A DNA stretch of 64,000 nt from Chrysomallon squamiferum (GCA_012295275.1 CM022673.1:26755761-26819760); one strand, 5' to 3'; positions 37,400 through 50,110 are shown, numbered from the stretch's first letter. The notes: generated by a model not told the origin, from the letters alone. Program-made: numbers and translations.

Positions 37400-39960
37400 T
37401 TAAAAATATGTTGAATTACAACATTTGTTCCTTCACCTCCTTGTTCATCTGTATCAGTGAATGTGCAATTCTAATGACAGCTTTGATGATATAAAGAAGA
37501 TTTTTTGGTAATTTTGCATGCACTTAAATGTGTTTCATTTTGATACGAACACAAATATTTGTTAGCAATAAAGTAATATTTCCTTTAGGACAGATGAAAG
37601 TTACCATTTTATCCTTTAGTCCAGTGTTACATAATATTATAAAAAAAAATTACCATAAAATAAAATAACAAACAAAATATATTTGAGAAATTAAGTTTAA
37701 ATACTTCAGAAACATTATAATATTTTTACATAGTATGATGAGTCAGCTTTCATCTATCCCCCCAAGAACTTGTTATTTTTTTATTTTTACTTTATTATTA
37801 GCAAAGCTTGCTTGCCAGTAATTTAAAACATTCACTTGGAAGCATAGTGAAAAATAATATTTATTCTGTTTCTTCAAACTGCCACAAGGTATGCTATTAA
37901 TTAATAAATTTTAATTATTACTGACACTTTTGTACTGCATCCAGCCTGTTCTGTAGCCTCATCGTACATTATTAAGTAGAATTATTTATTATTACCCACT
38001 TGTCACTTTCATTGTGTCACATCTTTTTACTTTGTGGATACTGATTGCATTGGTGCCCCGGTCTTGATTACTTCATTAGCCAGTCACATGAACAATTTAT
38101 TAAGGATATTACATTTTCAGTCTTTATTATCATCATCTTGATTACATCTTTTCTGCACTGACTTTCTGTGGTCAGGGTGAGGGGTGTCTTTTTTTTGGGA
38201 AGTGTAGCATGAAATAGTTTACTTAGAAAGTATTGTCAGAACTGAATCTGTTTATTATTATTTATTATTGTTGTTGTTACTACTGTTATAGTTGGTCATG
38301 TTATTATTATTATTATTACTACTGCTACTACTGCTGCTGATGCTGCTGTTGTTAAAGTTGGTGGTGTTGTTATTATGATTATAGTCATTGTTTTGTTACT
38401 GTTATTGTTGTTACTATTACTATTATTATTATTAAAAAGTGGGCACAAGCAATTATATTTTATATTATTTTATTTTTTGTACTCTTTGTCTTTGATCTTA
38501 TATAGTTTAACTTTCTGTTCAGTAATATCTGTGTTCATGTAATAATGTGTGTGCATTAATTGTGTGCATGTTCTGTGTGCATATATCTGAAAATAATGAA
38601 CCAGACAAAATCTAACACATACACATGCACACACACATGCACACACTGGCTCAAACTAAGGAGAAAAATACTTCATTACAACTGTCACTCTGTCGACAGA
38701 AAGGCTTATTACAGTTTAATGTTAGAACTAAAATGCAGCCAATTCTAATTTCTCATTTGTGGTGATTGGTGACAGACTATAATCAGTGTTAAATCTTGAT
38801 GTAAACAACGAATGGCTTGGTGTTTTTTTTTATAATGATGATTCTTAATTCCCGACATCTTATCTGCATGTCACACATAAATATCAAAGTCTGGATCAGA
38901 CACAAACTTTTAATACTGATTAGTTTCTCAAAGAACAGAAGGCTTTTAATATTTGACTTACGAAATGTTAATATTAAGAATTTTGCTAAAGTAATTTTTC
39001 CTTCAGTTTTGTTGTTATGCAGGCAGATGTTAAGTTTTTTCTGTTTTATTTGTAAGTCATTTCTGACCATCATTTGCTCTGGCTAATACTGACAGTTGTT
39101 TTTTTTTTTATTTTTTTTGTTTTTGTTTGTTTGGTGTGTGTGGGGTTTTGTGGGGGTTTTTTGTAAAAGAAAAAGAGAACAACAACACAAAAACATCTTT
39201 GTTAACATTAATATTTATGAAGCCTGTCTGTTTACCACATTGATTCATTCCAGATGTCGTCCCTTACATTATTTGATTGTTGTTTATTGGGTGGAGAAAT
39301 TAGACTTCATTTGAATAGTATACTGAGCCAAGCCTAAAGAAACAAATATATCTGTTTGTATGTTTATGTGTTTTCTGACTCATTGACATTGTTTTGTCTA
39401 GATGTGTCCTTTTCTTTTTCTCTGTCTTTCTATCTTTCTCTCTTTTTCTCATCAAAACACAAACTGATGCTCAAAGATATACACATACCCATTCACAGAT
39501 ACAAAATACATTTTTAACATAGAACAGTGGTTTATGCGATTTTCTAAAAGTAAATAAAAGAACATTTCATTTTCCTCTGTTATCATTTTTGATTATGTGT
39601 TTTAGCTCTTACTTAATTTTCACTAGAGGTTTTGGTATGTCTTTCAGAAAATCACAATATTAATATTATTTATACAACAAATAGAAAAAAGGTTAGTTTA
39701 TATTCCTTTCAAATGGTAGATGTCTTTGCTTAGCTATCAGAAGAATCATTTAATACAAATCCACACGCACACTTTAATCTGAGAGCTGTTGAGACTTGAC
39801 TGCCAGTGTTGCACAGTCTCAAAGACTGGTTGCTGGTTCACAATAAATTCAGTTATCCTTTCATTTCACTTTTTATAAAAAAAAAAAAAAAACATTTTAA
39901 ATTTTTTTTTTTTTTTTAAAGTAAAATAAAAAATTTAATTTGGATATTGCTCTCTGTTGA
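37400..39960. other. AT-rich non-coding stretch
   Basis: Unique AT-rich sequence with the trinucleotide tract at 38250-38435 and T/A runs near 39100 and 39870-39920. No gene. Confidence 0.6.
38250..38435. repeat. Mixed trinucleotide tract (ATT, GTT, ACT, CTG)
   Basis: Imperfect trinucleotides change motif by single substitutions along the tract: ATT, then TTG, ACT, CTG, GTT and back to ATT. Confidence 0.85.
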
Positions 39961-40390
39961 GTAAACCTGTAGACTGAGTTCTGGTGAGAGTTCACAACTC
40001 AAACTCAGCGTGTTTGCTTTAAACCGCGTTTTATTATCTCCTGCGTCACTTGTGTGCGATAATCATCAACAACTCCGCCAGGGACATTTTCAAAACTCGA
40101 CGCGATTTTACAATCCTCTCGCGCACCAGGGCGAATTGTTTCAGTTCAAATGGGATTTTCAATCCCCCGAGCTGCCCAAGGGGACTTTGTGTTTGATTGC
40201 AGACAGTTTTATAGTCGGTGTAATAATCACCATTCTCCAGCTTTACGCAATATCCCTCGACGACGGTTTCTCTTGCTGGTTAAGATAATCAGATGGGTGT
40301 CAGCCAAACAACAAGTCTTTTACCTCATCAACACTTGATCACATCAATTAGTGCTGATTGCACCAGAGACCACAGGATCAAAGCTCGTTT
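39960..40390. other. Unique CpG-bearing island, possible developmental enhancer
   Basis: One of the clearest islands in the desert: unique, richer in GC, with many CpGs. Contains GATAATC twice (about 40058 and 40284), CACTTGA (40332-40338, NK2-type) and CAATTAG (about 40345). A 92-aa ORF (40010-40288) runs through it without recognisable domains, and I regard it as chance. Confidence 0.4.
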
Positions 40391-40930
40391 GCGGGAATTA
40401 ATAAGATAACTTTATTGTTATTCAGCTTTCAGTGAACCTATGTTGCGAATGCGTGTGTTAATATAAATGATGACTTGATTGTTTAAAACAGCGTTCGAGG
40501 AGTTTTGAGGTTGTAAACGAATGAATTGGTGTAATGACTTTATTGTCCTCCAGCTTAAGATGTTAATCTAATAGCATATCAATTAACAATATGACTTTAT
40601 TATTATTATTATCATTATTCAGCTTTTAGAAATGTGTGTTGTAGATGCATGAATTAACGTGATATCTTGATTGTAGTTTATCATCCTGTGAATGCGAGTT
40701 AAAACTCGCATGGTGACTTCACTGCTTGTAAACAATACATAAATTGTGAATTAATAAAGCAAGTTTAAGTTGTAAGTGAATGTGTTAAATTGATGTATGA
40801 ATTAACACAGCAAATTCATTGTTATTCCACTTTACAACACTTTGTCATAAATATAACAGGTGCATGGATTAACACAAAACTTTATTGCTGTTCATTATCT
40901 GAGAGGTTTTAGCATTTTATTGAATTAACA
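40390..40930. repeat. Degenerate minisatellite with GAATTAACN-ACTTTATTG units
   Basis: Related blocks of the form GAATTAAY...RACTTTATTGTYATTCAGCTT begin near 40396, 40523, 40580, 40652, 40750, 40798 and 40866. Unit length varies from about 50 to 130 bp. A hairpin with 9-bp perfect arms and a 2-base loop (ATGCGAGTT/AACTCGCAT) sits at 40692-40711. The first unit overlaps the right edge of the unique island 39960-40390. Confidence 0.65.
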
Positions 40931-41046
40931 CTAACTATTGTTAGGCAACAACTGAACACTTTTAACTATGTATATCAGTCTAAGTGTATCAGTAAATTTA
41001 AGTATACCTGGGTAACCACTTCCAAAGAATAAGTATTCATAAAATA

Positions 41047-41077
<31 letters not shown>

Positions 41078-43200
41078 TATTATTATTTTTTGATAGTTCT
41101 TTATGCCTTATTTTATTTTGATTTTGTCTTTAATTAACATTTTAAAAGTAATATATCGTTTAATTCTGTCAAGACTAAGTCAAATTGTGATAGTTTTTTT
41201 TCTTTCTACAATTTATTTTGTTATTCCACCAGGCTGGAATGGATACAGTTTTGGAATGTATATCTGTTTTATGCATTTTTTACCCCTCTATTAGATTAAA
41301 CTCGCATCAAGTTTAATGTTCCATTTCTGTTATCTACCTAATTTTTTTTCTTCTTCTTCTTTTTTTTTTCCCCCAGAGGCTAAAATCCAGAATTTTTTTT
41401 ATATATATATATATAATGTTTGGTTGTTTTTTTCATATTTTTATTTCTTTCTCCCATTTTTTTTTTTTTTTTTGTTAATAAAAAGAACAATCATCATGGC
41501 GTTGAAAAGCTGCAAGTAATTTGAAATGCATCAGGGGAGAAATGCACAATAAATGATGTGCCACACATTATTCAATTAAGTTCCACTTTAAAACGAGGAA
41601 CGTCTGAAATTGCAAATTACATGACAGATTTACTAGCTCGGAAATCAAGTTTTAACTGTGTAAATTAGAATTAGTTATTTTTTTTAAATACATTTTTAAA
41701 AAAATAAAAAATAAAATTTTTTTTTTTTTTTTTTTTATAAATGTAATGAATAATAGTTATCTAGATAGTGCAAAATCCCAGCAGAGGTTAGTAAAATACA
41801 AACACAAATTTCTGTTGTCTTAGTTGAGATCAGTTTCAGTTGTTGACACAACGATTCCAGTTCTTTTTCTGTATTTATTTAATTTATTTAGAAAAATTAC
41901 CAAAAAAAAAAAAGAAGAAAAAGAAACACAAATAAAAAGAAAGATTATAATTTACAAATTCATTTTTCAATGTGTTCTATGCTAAAGTATTGTTTTTCTC
42001 TCCAGATGATATTGAGACCCCAGAAACCAAAGAAAAAAATGTTTCATTTAATTACAAAAATCACATTTTTAATCTACAGTTATATATATGCCTTTCTTAT
42101 AATTATTACAAATAATAATCCGTACGTGATACAAACAATGAGAAAAGAAGCTCTGTACTGTCACTATGGGTTACTCTTTTTGATTAGCAGCAAGAGACTT
42201 TTTTTCATGAGCACCTTTTCATGAACGGGAAAAATCTAAACCAGTTAGAGAACTTTTAGTGGAGCAAGAAATTTCATATCGATACAAGGAAAAGAAAGAT
42301 TGTGTTTTGTTTGTGGGACAGGAGTAAGTGAAGAAAATCCTAGGTATTTGCTTTAATTTGTTTATTGTTTAAGAGTTACAACAGAACTGTTGGTAATCAC
42401 CCATGCATTTATATTATTTCATTAAACTAAACAACTTCTTGTCGATCTGATTATAAAACACAGCTAAGCTGAACAAATGAAGATATTGATTGGAGAAAGG
42501 TTAAATCAGTTTACTGATTAGTTCAGTCTTAAATGCTTACACAGGTGGGTGTCAGGTTAACTGTTTACAAGCAGATGTGCATTCATCCTCCCACATGCAC
42601 ATGCACGACATGCATTTTCATGTACACACATACGTTTCTACTTACACGTAAAACTTGTTTCAGCAGTAGGGTTAATTAATTCAGTCTTATTCAGTCTCGA
42701 GTTACATTAAACTCTTCTCTTTTTTTTAACAGTTTTCCATGAACATTTTGAACTGTCTGTGTATATAGTCATCTTAATGAATAACAGTAACACTGAAGAA
42801 AGCAGTTCACAGAGTTCACTAGATGAATGTGTTTTGTTATGTTTTATTAAACATACCGTCTGTCTGGCTTGTATGAAAATTAATTCGTAGACAGTGTTTA
42901 TGGAAATCAGATTTAAAATGTGTTGTGTCTGCTTGTTCGCACTTCTGCAGTTAGAGGCATAATAATGGTATATTTCAGTTCTTCAAAGACAATGACTTCC
43001 ATTTTGTTAGCCATTAAGATTAAAGGAGCACCTGTGTTAATTAGAAAATAGGAAAAAAAAAAAAATGGTTCTTATTGATTTATATATAAGAATATAAAAT
43101 AAATAAATTATTAAATAAATAATTTAAATAAGCAGTAAATATAAGTTGAAAAAAAGAAATATGGAAGAACATATTTGTGTATGTGTGCATAAATGATTGT
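40930..43200. other. AT-rich non-coding stretch
   Basis: Contains (TA)n at 41045-41070, T-rich tracts at 41340-41480 and 41718-41737, then unique AT-rich sequence. No gene found. Confidence 0.6.
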
Positions 43201-43204
43201 CTTC

Positions 43205-43318
43205 AATGAATGAATGAATGATGAATGAATGAATGAAATGAATGAGTGAATGAGTGAATGAATGATTGAATGAATGAATGAATGAATGAGTGAGTGAATG
43301 AATGAATAAGTAAATAAA
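43205..43318. repeat. (GAAT)n tetranucleotide microsatellite
   Basis: About 25 GAAT units with GAGT and GATT variants, ending in AAAT units. Confidence 0.95.
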
Positions 43319-43479
43319 TAAGTTTAAAACAAAGAAATAAAAAAACAAAACCAAAAACACAAGAGGAAAGCAACATGCCATTGTGTGTGTGCACAAACTG
43401 TTGTTATCTGGAATAAATCTCAGAATATACTCGAAGTAATTTCCTTTATGGGGAGATTCAGTCTGCAGCAACGGAAATT

Positions 43480-43825
43480 ATGTCAATTCCAGTTCCACTG
43501 TTGATTGCTGTGCTCAGATGGACCGAAACAATCTGGCATGATCAGTGATTAATTCTGTGTTTGGCTGACATTGCTTAGACTTAAGATATCAGTCCAGTGA
43601 CTGGAAGCTATTAACATGCAAGATTAATTTCCATGTGTATTAACGTGAATCTAAATATTTAGTACGTGTAGGAAACAGCTTTGTATGATTATCTCATCCA
43701 GCAGCAGTTAATCATTCTCCTCATCATCATCATCATCATTGCCAGTGTGCAGTGGGCTATCGGCTTCAGTGAGTTACGATTTCGGAGAACTTGGAAATGG
43801 TTTCTGAGACCTTTCAGATTTGGAA
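43480..43825. other. Unique island, possible conserved non-coding element
   Basis: Non-repetitive except a short (CAT)n at 43719-43738; ends against an A-run at 43830-43858. Some CpGs; no recognisable protein. Confidence 0.3.
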
Positions 43826-43858
<33 letters not shown>

Positions 43859-44104
43859 CGAAAAATCTGAAAAAAAAATATGGGAACATGATTTTAAAGC
43901 AAGAAGAAAGGAAATATGAGCATTGATTAATATGGTAAAAACAAACAAAAAATTAAAAATGGGGGTGAAAAAAGAATATTTGTGTAAATTTTGAAAAGGA
44001 AAAATACAGGTTAACAAAGATGTTAAAAATGTATTATTGACTGTTCTTACTAACCTTCAGAGCAGACTGCAACTCATTTTTTTTTTTTTTTTTTTTTTTT
44101 AACC

Positions 44105-44445
44105 TTATTTCCATCAAAATGAGGCTACAGTTCAGATTTTACAATGTTGGCATGCAAAATAATGCTTGTAGGTTCATTCCTCCTTGCACTTAATGCACCT
44201 GTTGGAACGTTCTCATTACCAATCGCTTTTTATCAGAATGCCGTGTACATGCTTTCCTGTCTGTGATAACATGCCTGTAACAAATTCTCTTGTCGCTAAT
44301 TGATAACAACAGCACCTGAGTGACAGCAGCATGTTCTCTCACTCTTTTCAGCAGTGTTAAACAACAGATCAGTCGATTATTTACAAATAAAATAGTTCCT
44401 TCTTTCAAGTGCAAGTCATTGTGAAAAGGTTGATTACAGAAATGT
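44105..44445. other. Unique island, possible conserved non-coding element
   Basis: Non-repetitive, with GCTAATTGATAAC homeodomain-type sequence near 44296. It adjoins the degenerate minisatellite at 44450. Confidence 0.3.
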
Positions 44446-44449
44446 AGAT

Positions 44450-45060
44450 GGTGTCTTACAAGTATGAATTTGACTTCAGGAGTAAATGGTTTTTATTCTA
44501 GAAAGATCCGTCAAGTTTGAATATTAATTTCAACTAAAAATATCTGTTAGGGTTTGGCTTACAAAATTAAATTGTTACTTTTAGAGTGATGTATTAAGTT
44601 TGAATGTGGTAATTTCTGTTAGAAATATCCATCATGTGTAAGAATGACTTCTGAATTAAATAGTTATTTCTGAAAGAGATCAGTCACATTTATGTGTGAA
44701 AATTTCTTCAAGAAATATCTATGAAGTATAATTTTCACTGCAGTTAACAATTTCTTCTGGAAAGATTTATCAAGACTGAAAATGGAAATTTTTAAGCATA
44801 TATCTGACTTCAGAGTTAAACAGTTACTAGAAAGATCCTTCTAGTCAATGTTTTTAGCAGTTTTTTGTAGAAAGAGCACATAAAAACTTTAAAGTTAGTT
44901 TCTTCTATTAAATGTGAAATAATTATTAAAGTATAATTTTGACTTTAGTGATATTTTTTTTTTTTTTTTTCTTGAAATGTCTGTCAAACAGAAATTTGAT
45001 TTCAAAGTCAAACAGTTCGTGGAAAGGTCTATCTAGTTTAGAACTTGACAATCGTTTGCT
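44450..45060. repeat. Very degenerate minisatellite with AGAAAGATC core
   Basis: About eleven related cores (AGAAAGATCC, AGAAATATCC, GGAAAGATTT and similar) occur from 44501 to 45016, usually followed by TYAAGTTTGA or TGACTTC. Typical spacing is 35-50 bp, or multiples where cores are lost. An old array, with no ORF. Confidence 0.6.
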
Positions 45061-45830
45061 ACTTCAACGAGGAAAAACCAGTTTTCTTAGAGTGATTGCT
45101 TGAGTGTAATTTCAGACACCCATCTTGTCCCATGCTTACATGGGCCAAAGCAATCACCACAGTCATTTTGTTATCAGTCACTTGTATTTAAATGATGGAG
45201 TGAAGCAGACAAATTATTCTGTCGATCCTGTTTTCACCCAAAAAAAAGACTAAACTGGTACCACAGCTAGAATGTTGATGTAGGTCTTGAGGTCTTTGTG
45301 ATCGAAGAATTCAGCAATTTTCAGTTGATCAGTGAAAACACAGGACTTTAATCTCAACGTGTTGGATTAGGTAATGTAAGTTGTCACAGATCAGAGCAGA
45401 TCAGACAAGTGATTGTGATTTAATGGTTAAAAATGGAGATAGGGTTAGATGTTGATGTTTGAAAGTGTTGATGCAATGATCGGAATATCAGGTTAAATTC
45501 GTAACTAAATACACAATATATGAATCTCGAATGTAACGATATTAATTTAATATATACCAAACTTAAACTTTAAATGCTAAATTAAAATTCTAAACACACT
45601 CATAATTAATTTTTTAACTTGTAAAAACAAGTTCTATTAAAATAGTTAAAATTCAAAACAGAAATCTAATAATAAGAGACTGAACTTCAATTTTGTACTG
45701 AATAATATGATGATTTAAATCCTTCCATTTTTTCCAAAACAACTCTTTTTATTATTTTCGTCATACATTTCATAAGTTTATAAGTTTGATTTTATTCATC
45801 ACATTTTATTTAAATCTAGAATTTACAGGG
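45060..45830. other. Non-coding stretch with a CCCATG palindrome
   Basis: CCCATGCTTACATGGG at 45131-45146 has 6-bp complementary arms and resembles the palindrome near 11610. The rest is AT-rich unique sequence. No ORF. Confidence 0.35.
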
Positions 45831-46610
45831 TTTAATAAATAATCTTTTTGACTTGCATGTACTGTAATCTGTAATTATGGATGTATATAACAATAGAACT
45901 GTTAAAAATAAAATATTCTAACACGTTTAATATAGTTATTAATAAATAATCTTAAAACCATTGTTTGTTGTAATCCTTAATTATAGATTTATATAACAAC
46001 AGGATAAATCGGTATTTCATTTATTTTTTTTTTATATCAAGGATTCATGGTTCTAACAAGTTTAATATAATTGTTAATAAGTTATCTTAGAAACTAATGT
46101 TTGCTGTAATCTATAATTACAGATTTATATAACAACAGGATTGATCAGTATTTCATTTTTTTTTTTTTTTTTTTATTTTTTTTAAAACAAGAATTCATGG
46201 TGCAAACAAGTTTAATATAATTATTAATAAGTTACCTTAGAAACCAATGTTTGTTCTAATGCATAATTATAGATTTATATAACAACAGGATAGATCGGTA
46301 TTTAGTTTTTTTTTTTTCTTTTTTTTTTAAATCAAGAATTCATGGTGGTAACAAGTTCAATATAATTATTAATAAGTTACCTTAGAAACCAATGTTTGCT
46401 GTAACCTATAATTATAGATTTATATAACAACAGGATAGATCAGCATTTCATTTTCTTAATTTTCTTCTTTTTTTTTAAATCAAGAATTCATGGTGGTAAC
46501 AAGTTTAATATAATTATTAATAAATTACCTTAGAAACGAATTTTTTTTTTTTTAAATCAAGTTTAATGTGATTATTAATGAGTTATCTTTTGTAACTTTT
46601 GTTTAATACA
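45830..46610. repeat. Minisatellite of about 106-150-bp units, 5-6 copies
   Basis: AGATTTATATAACAACAGGA anchors at 45985, 46121, 46271 and 46416, with a diverged first unit at 45879 and a truncated last one after 46540. Each unit holds a T-run that varies in length, then TCAAGAATTCATGGTG, AACAAGTTTAATATAATTAT and TTACCTTAGAAACCAATG. The T-run accounts for most of the period variation. Confidence 0.88.
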
Positions 46611-47003
46611 GTCCTCATTGACTGATACTTGGCTCAGTTAAAGTATACATGTATAAATAGCTTAAATATGTTTTGTATCAATATGATTAATATGTTTGTT
46701 TCTGGACAGCTGTTGACTGTAAGATGCAGAACTGTTAGGATGTAATGAGCTGCCATTTTCCATGTTACAAGGTCCCTGACCACTCGGGAAAACTTTGACA
46801 CACAAAACAAATCTTCACCAGTCATAAATCATTGGTAGTTTCAATATGAAGTCATTTTCAACTTGTCTTTTCTTTCTTTTTTATTCTCTTAAAGTGATAT
46901 AAAAGAAAACCAAAACCAAAACAGTAACTACAAGAAAAGGAGAAATGGCAACTACTGTGAATATCATATTGTGCTAGAAATTAGTGTCTGTGAGGGAGTT
47001 GTG

Positions 47004-47039
<36 letters not shown>

Positions 47040-47390
47040 GAGAGAGAGTGTGTATGTGTGTGTGTGTGTGTTCTCGTGCAATTGCATGTGTGTATTTAAT
47101 ATTCTGTTTTCAGTTCAAAACACTTCATTATTTATATTGACATAATCAATAATTTTTATTTACAAAACGAGAAAAATGTTTTAAGTCTTGATGCTTTTAA
47201 CTCATTCACAGTAAGGAACAGCACTAATAGCTTTCTTCATCTTTAATATTAATATTTTCACCAGAACAATACAGTCTCGATTAAATATTAAACATTTAGT
47301 TTTTTTCGAATGTAATTTTCAAAGTATTCATCTTCTTTCTTACTTATTTTTTTATTTTTTATTTTTTTTTATCAACACTAATGAACGGTG
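46610..47390. other. AT-rich non-coding stretch
   Basis: Unique AT-rich sequence with (TA)n at 47006-47028 and (GT)n at 47055-47070. Nothing coding. Confidence 0.6.
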
Positions 47391-47785
47391 TGAAATTCAC
47401 GTATTGTTAAACCACTTCTGCACGATTAAACATTTATTACTTGTTCCTCGCTTGAGTCCCCACAGCTTTTAAAAGCTGCCGTCGGCCATTAAATATTCAT
47501 AGTGAAATGTTTGTCTGTTTTCAGGTCACCTTATTTCCAGACCATCTGAAGAAGAGACATGTGTATGTGCAGTTGTTATTGGTTTTTTCGTCAGAACTGG
47601 CTTCGCAGCTGACCATGGAGCATTTACTCGACTGCCAGTCCTCAGACAGCTGTGATCAATCACAAGAACCATCTACTGAATGCTGTTGTCACTTGAACCA
47701 TGCTTCATTAGACAGGACAGCGAAAACTTGGCTTCTGTTTGGAGCAGATATGTCGTTTAACAAGTGATCAGCAATTACTGTTACA
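47390..47785. other. Unique island with a 16-bp perfect palindrome
   Basis: Non-repetitive, several CpGs. CAGCTTTTAAAAGCTG at 47463-47478 is a perfect palindrome. The 86-aa + strand ORF (47507-47767) has no domain I recognise. It is a candidate conserved non-coding element. Confidence 0.3.
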
Positions 47786-47789
47786 CACT

Positions 47790-47935
47790 CCCACACACAG
47801 ACACACACACATACATACATACATAAATACCCAGACACACATACACACACACACTTACATACCCAGACACACACATGAACACATATATACCCACACACAG
47901 AGACACACACAAACGTGCATGCACACTCTCTCTAT
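47790..47935. repeat. (CA)n-rich imperfect microsatellite with a (CT)n end
   Basis: CA units interrupted by CATA and CCAGACA; a (CT)n tail lies at 47927-47942. Confidence 0.93.
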
Positions 47936-47984
47936 CTCTCTTTAATCACTGAATGCCCTTTTCGGTCACCAAACGTCTTTCAAG

Positions 47985-48690
47985 CAGAAACTGAAATCAA
48001 TTTGCACTTATCTGTTTTTATCAGACTACACAGAAAAATTAACATTAATCTACATGTAGATGTGTTTTATCAGAAACTTGCTGACAAACAGAAAATTAAA
48101 ATCAGTCTAAACATACGTATTTCATTAGATGTACGTAGCGACAAGCAGAAAGCGAAGTCAGTCAACATGTTTGTGTTTTATCCGAATAATTGACAAGCAG
48201 GAAGCAAAATCAGTTGACATGCATGTGTTTTATCAGACACAGTGACAGACAATAAAACCAAATCAATCTACATGTATGTTTTATCAGATAAAGTTACAAG
48301 CAGAAAACCGAATCAGACAGTATCGAGCAGAATATAAAATCAATCTATATCTATCTATTTTATCATACATAGTGACAAGCAGAAAACAAAAATCAGTCTG
48401 CATATATTTTATACTGAAAAGTAAAATCAGTTTACATGTATATATTTAATGAGACTTGGTGACAATCAGAAAATAAAATCTATCTGCATGAATACATTTT
48501 ATCATTGAATGATATCATATATATCTATACAAGCTGAATGGAAAGTGAATCATTGATATCAGATACATAGTGACAAGTAGAAAGTAAAATAAATCTGCAC
48601 ATACATATTTTACCAGACAGGGACAAACAGAAGATAAAAATCAGTCTGCATATTCCTATTGTCTCACATGTTATCGTCAGAAATACAAAA
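47985..48690. repeat. Degenerate minisatellite with GTGACAAGCAGAAA core, about 12 copies
   Basis: Cores at about 48069, 48139, 48191, 48242, 48295, 48371, 48463, 48570 and 48620. The unit is near 52 bp, reading GACAAGCAGAAA-ATAAAATCAGTCTACATG-TATRTTTTATCAGAC. The 92-aa ORF at 47915-48193 is a translation of this repeat and should not be taken as a gene. Confidence 0.82.
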
Positions 48691-48969
48691 CAGAAGCAAA
48701 AGTAAAATGAAAATCAAATATTCACATTGTTACTGATTGTATTTTTTTGATAAAAAAAAAAAAAAAATCATCAAAATAAGAAATAACATGTTCTTCCAGG
48801 AACACAAATGTTCTTGTCTTTAAGAGTATTCTACAGTGATACAGTGTAATTATTTTGAAGTTCGAAGTCTTTTTTGTATAATCACAGAATTTTAATCCTC
48901 AGTTATTCTGTTTGAAACCTGGCAGTCTTCATTTTACCTTTAAGAAAAAAATATATATATAATAAAAAA

Positions 48970-48972
<3 letters not shown>

Positions 48973-49024
<52 letters not shown>

Positions 49025-49052
49025 CTTATTATTCTTCTTATTATTATTATCT
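48973..49052. repeat. (AAT)n followed at once by (ATT)n, palindromic
   Basis: AAT units to about 49019 adjoin ATT/CTT units to 49050 with no spacer, a natural cruciform or hairpin. Confidence 0.93.
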
Positions 49053-49834
49053 TTTGCTGTCTAATTAATCACTTAATTTTTGAGGTATCTGATGTCACAC
49101 TTCATCAGTTGACTTTTCTAAACTTTTATGATGATTCACACCAACAAAATCATTTATATAATATAAATAAATAAATAAACAGATAAATTCCTGTAATTTA
49201 ATAATTGGCTAACAGAGATCTTGTGAAAAAACTGTGTCTGAAGAATCATTTTAAAATGTTAGTATTTATATTTGTTTGATGACAGTTGTTACTAGTGTTT
49301 GAAAAGTTGTGAATTTATCTAAATCCCAAGTTATTTTCTTTTTTTTACATTTGTTGCTGTATTCAGGTTTAATAATTCTTCAGTATTTAATCAGGATATA
49401 CATATATTTATTTTAATTTATTTCTAACAATATTTATTTAATATTTCTATAACGATGTGTTTTACTAGTGTTTTGGGCTTGTAAATTGTTTTCTTTGTTT
49501 AATTCATTGATTATTCAGATTTTTAAAAAAAATATGTATTAAATTAATTCAAGACTATTAACTGAATTATAATTTTTGTGAGATCAATTTAATAATAACA
49601 GATAACAAAACAATAACAAAATTGTTTAACATTTTGTAATATTGGACTGTATAATCAGCAAACACAAATTTTCGTCTGTAATATATATCAAAATAATAAC
49701 TAAAAGAAAATCAGTAATGGTATTTTTATTGACTTGTTTTGTTAGGGTTTTTTGGTTTTTTTAATTTATATTAATTGTTGTTGGAGAGATATTTTATGTT
49801 GGTTTTGATGGTGTTTTTACAACAGCGAACATAC

Positions 49835-50110
49835 GTGAAAGAATATTGTTAAATCTTCATTTCAAAAATTAAAGTTGTGATTTTTTCTCGTCTCATAAAT
49901 ATGTTTCCTCTGCTTTGAATTGCTCAGACTGGTGATCAACTCCAAATGAAACAGTGTTAAATAATATTTTAGTGTTTGAAAGAATACTCTTGTTAAATCT
50001 TTGTTTCAGTAATTAAAGCTGACTTTTATTGTCTCTTGGATACGTTTTCTCTGCTATGATTTACCGTTTCTGGTGATCAAATAAAAATGAAACATCATTA
50101 AATAAGAATT
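49835..50110. repeat. Tandem duplication, 141-bp period, two copies
   Basis: GAAAGAATA at 49837 and 49978 starts two diverged copies sharing TTGTTAAATCTT, AATTAAAG, TTTTCTCTGCT-like and CTGGTGATCAA blocks and an AAATGAAAC end. The second copy includes an AATAAA hexamer. Confidence 0.85.

Noticed and set aside
43681-43926. 81-aa ORF
   Set aside because: It runs through a (CAT)n and a poly-A tract giving poly-Ile and poly-Lys; not a credible protein.
47507-47767. 86-aa + strand ORF in a unique island
   Set aside because: No recognisable domain; the open frame ends in a CA-repeat region and there is no supporting splice structure.
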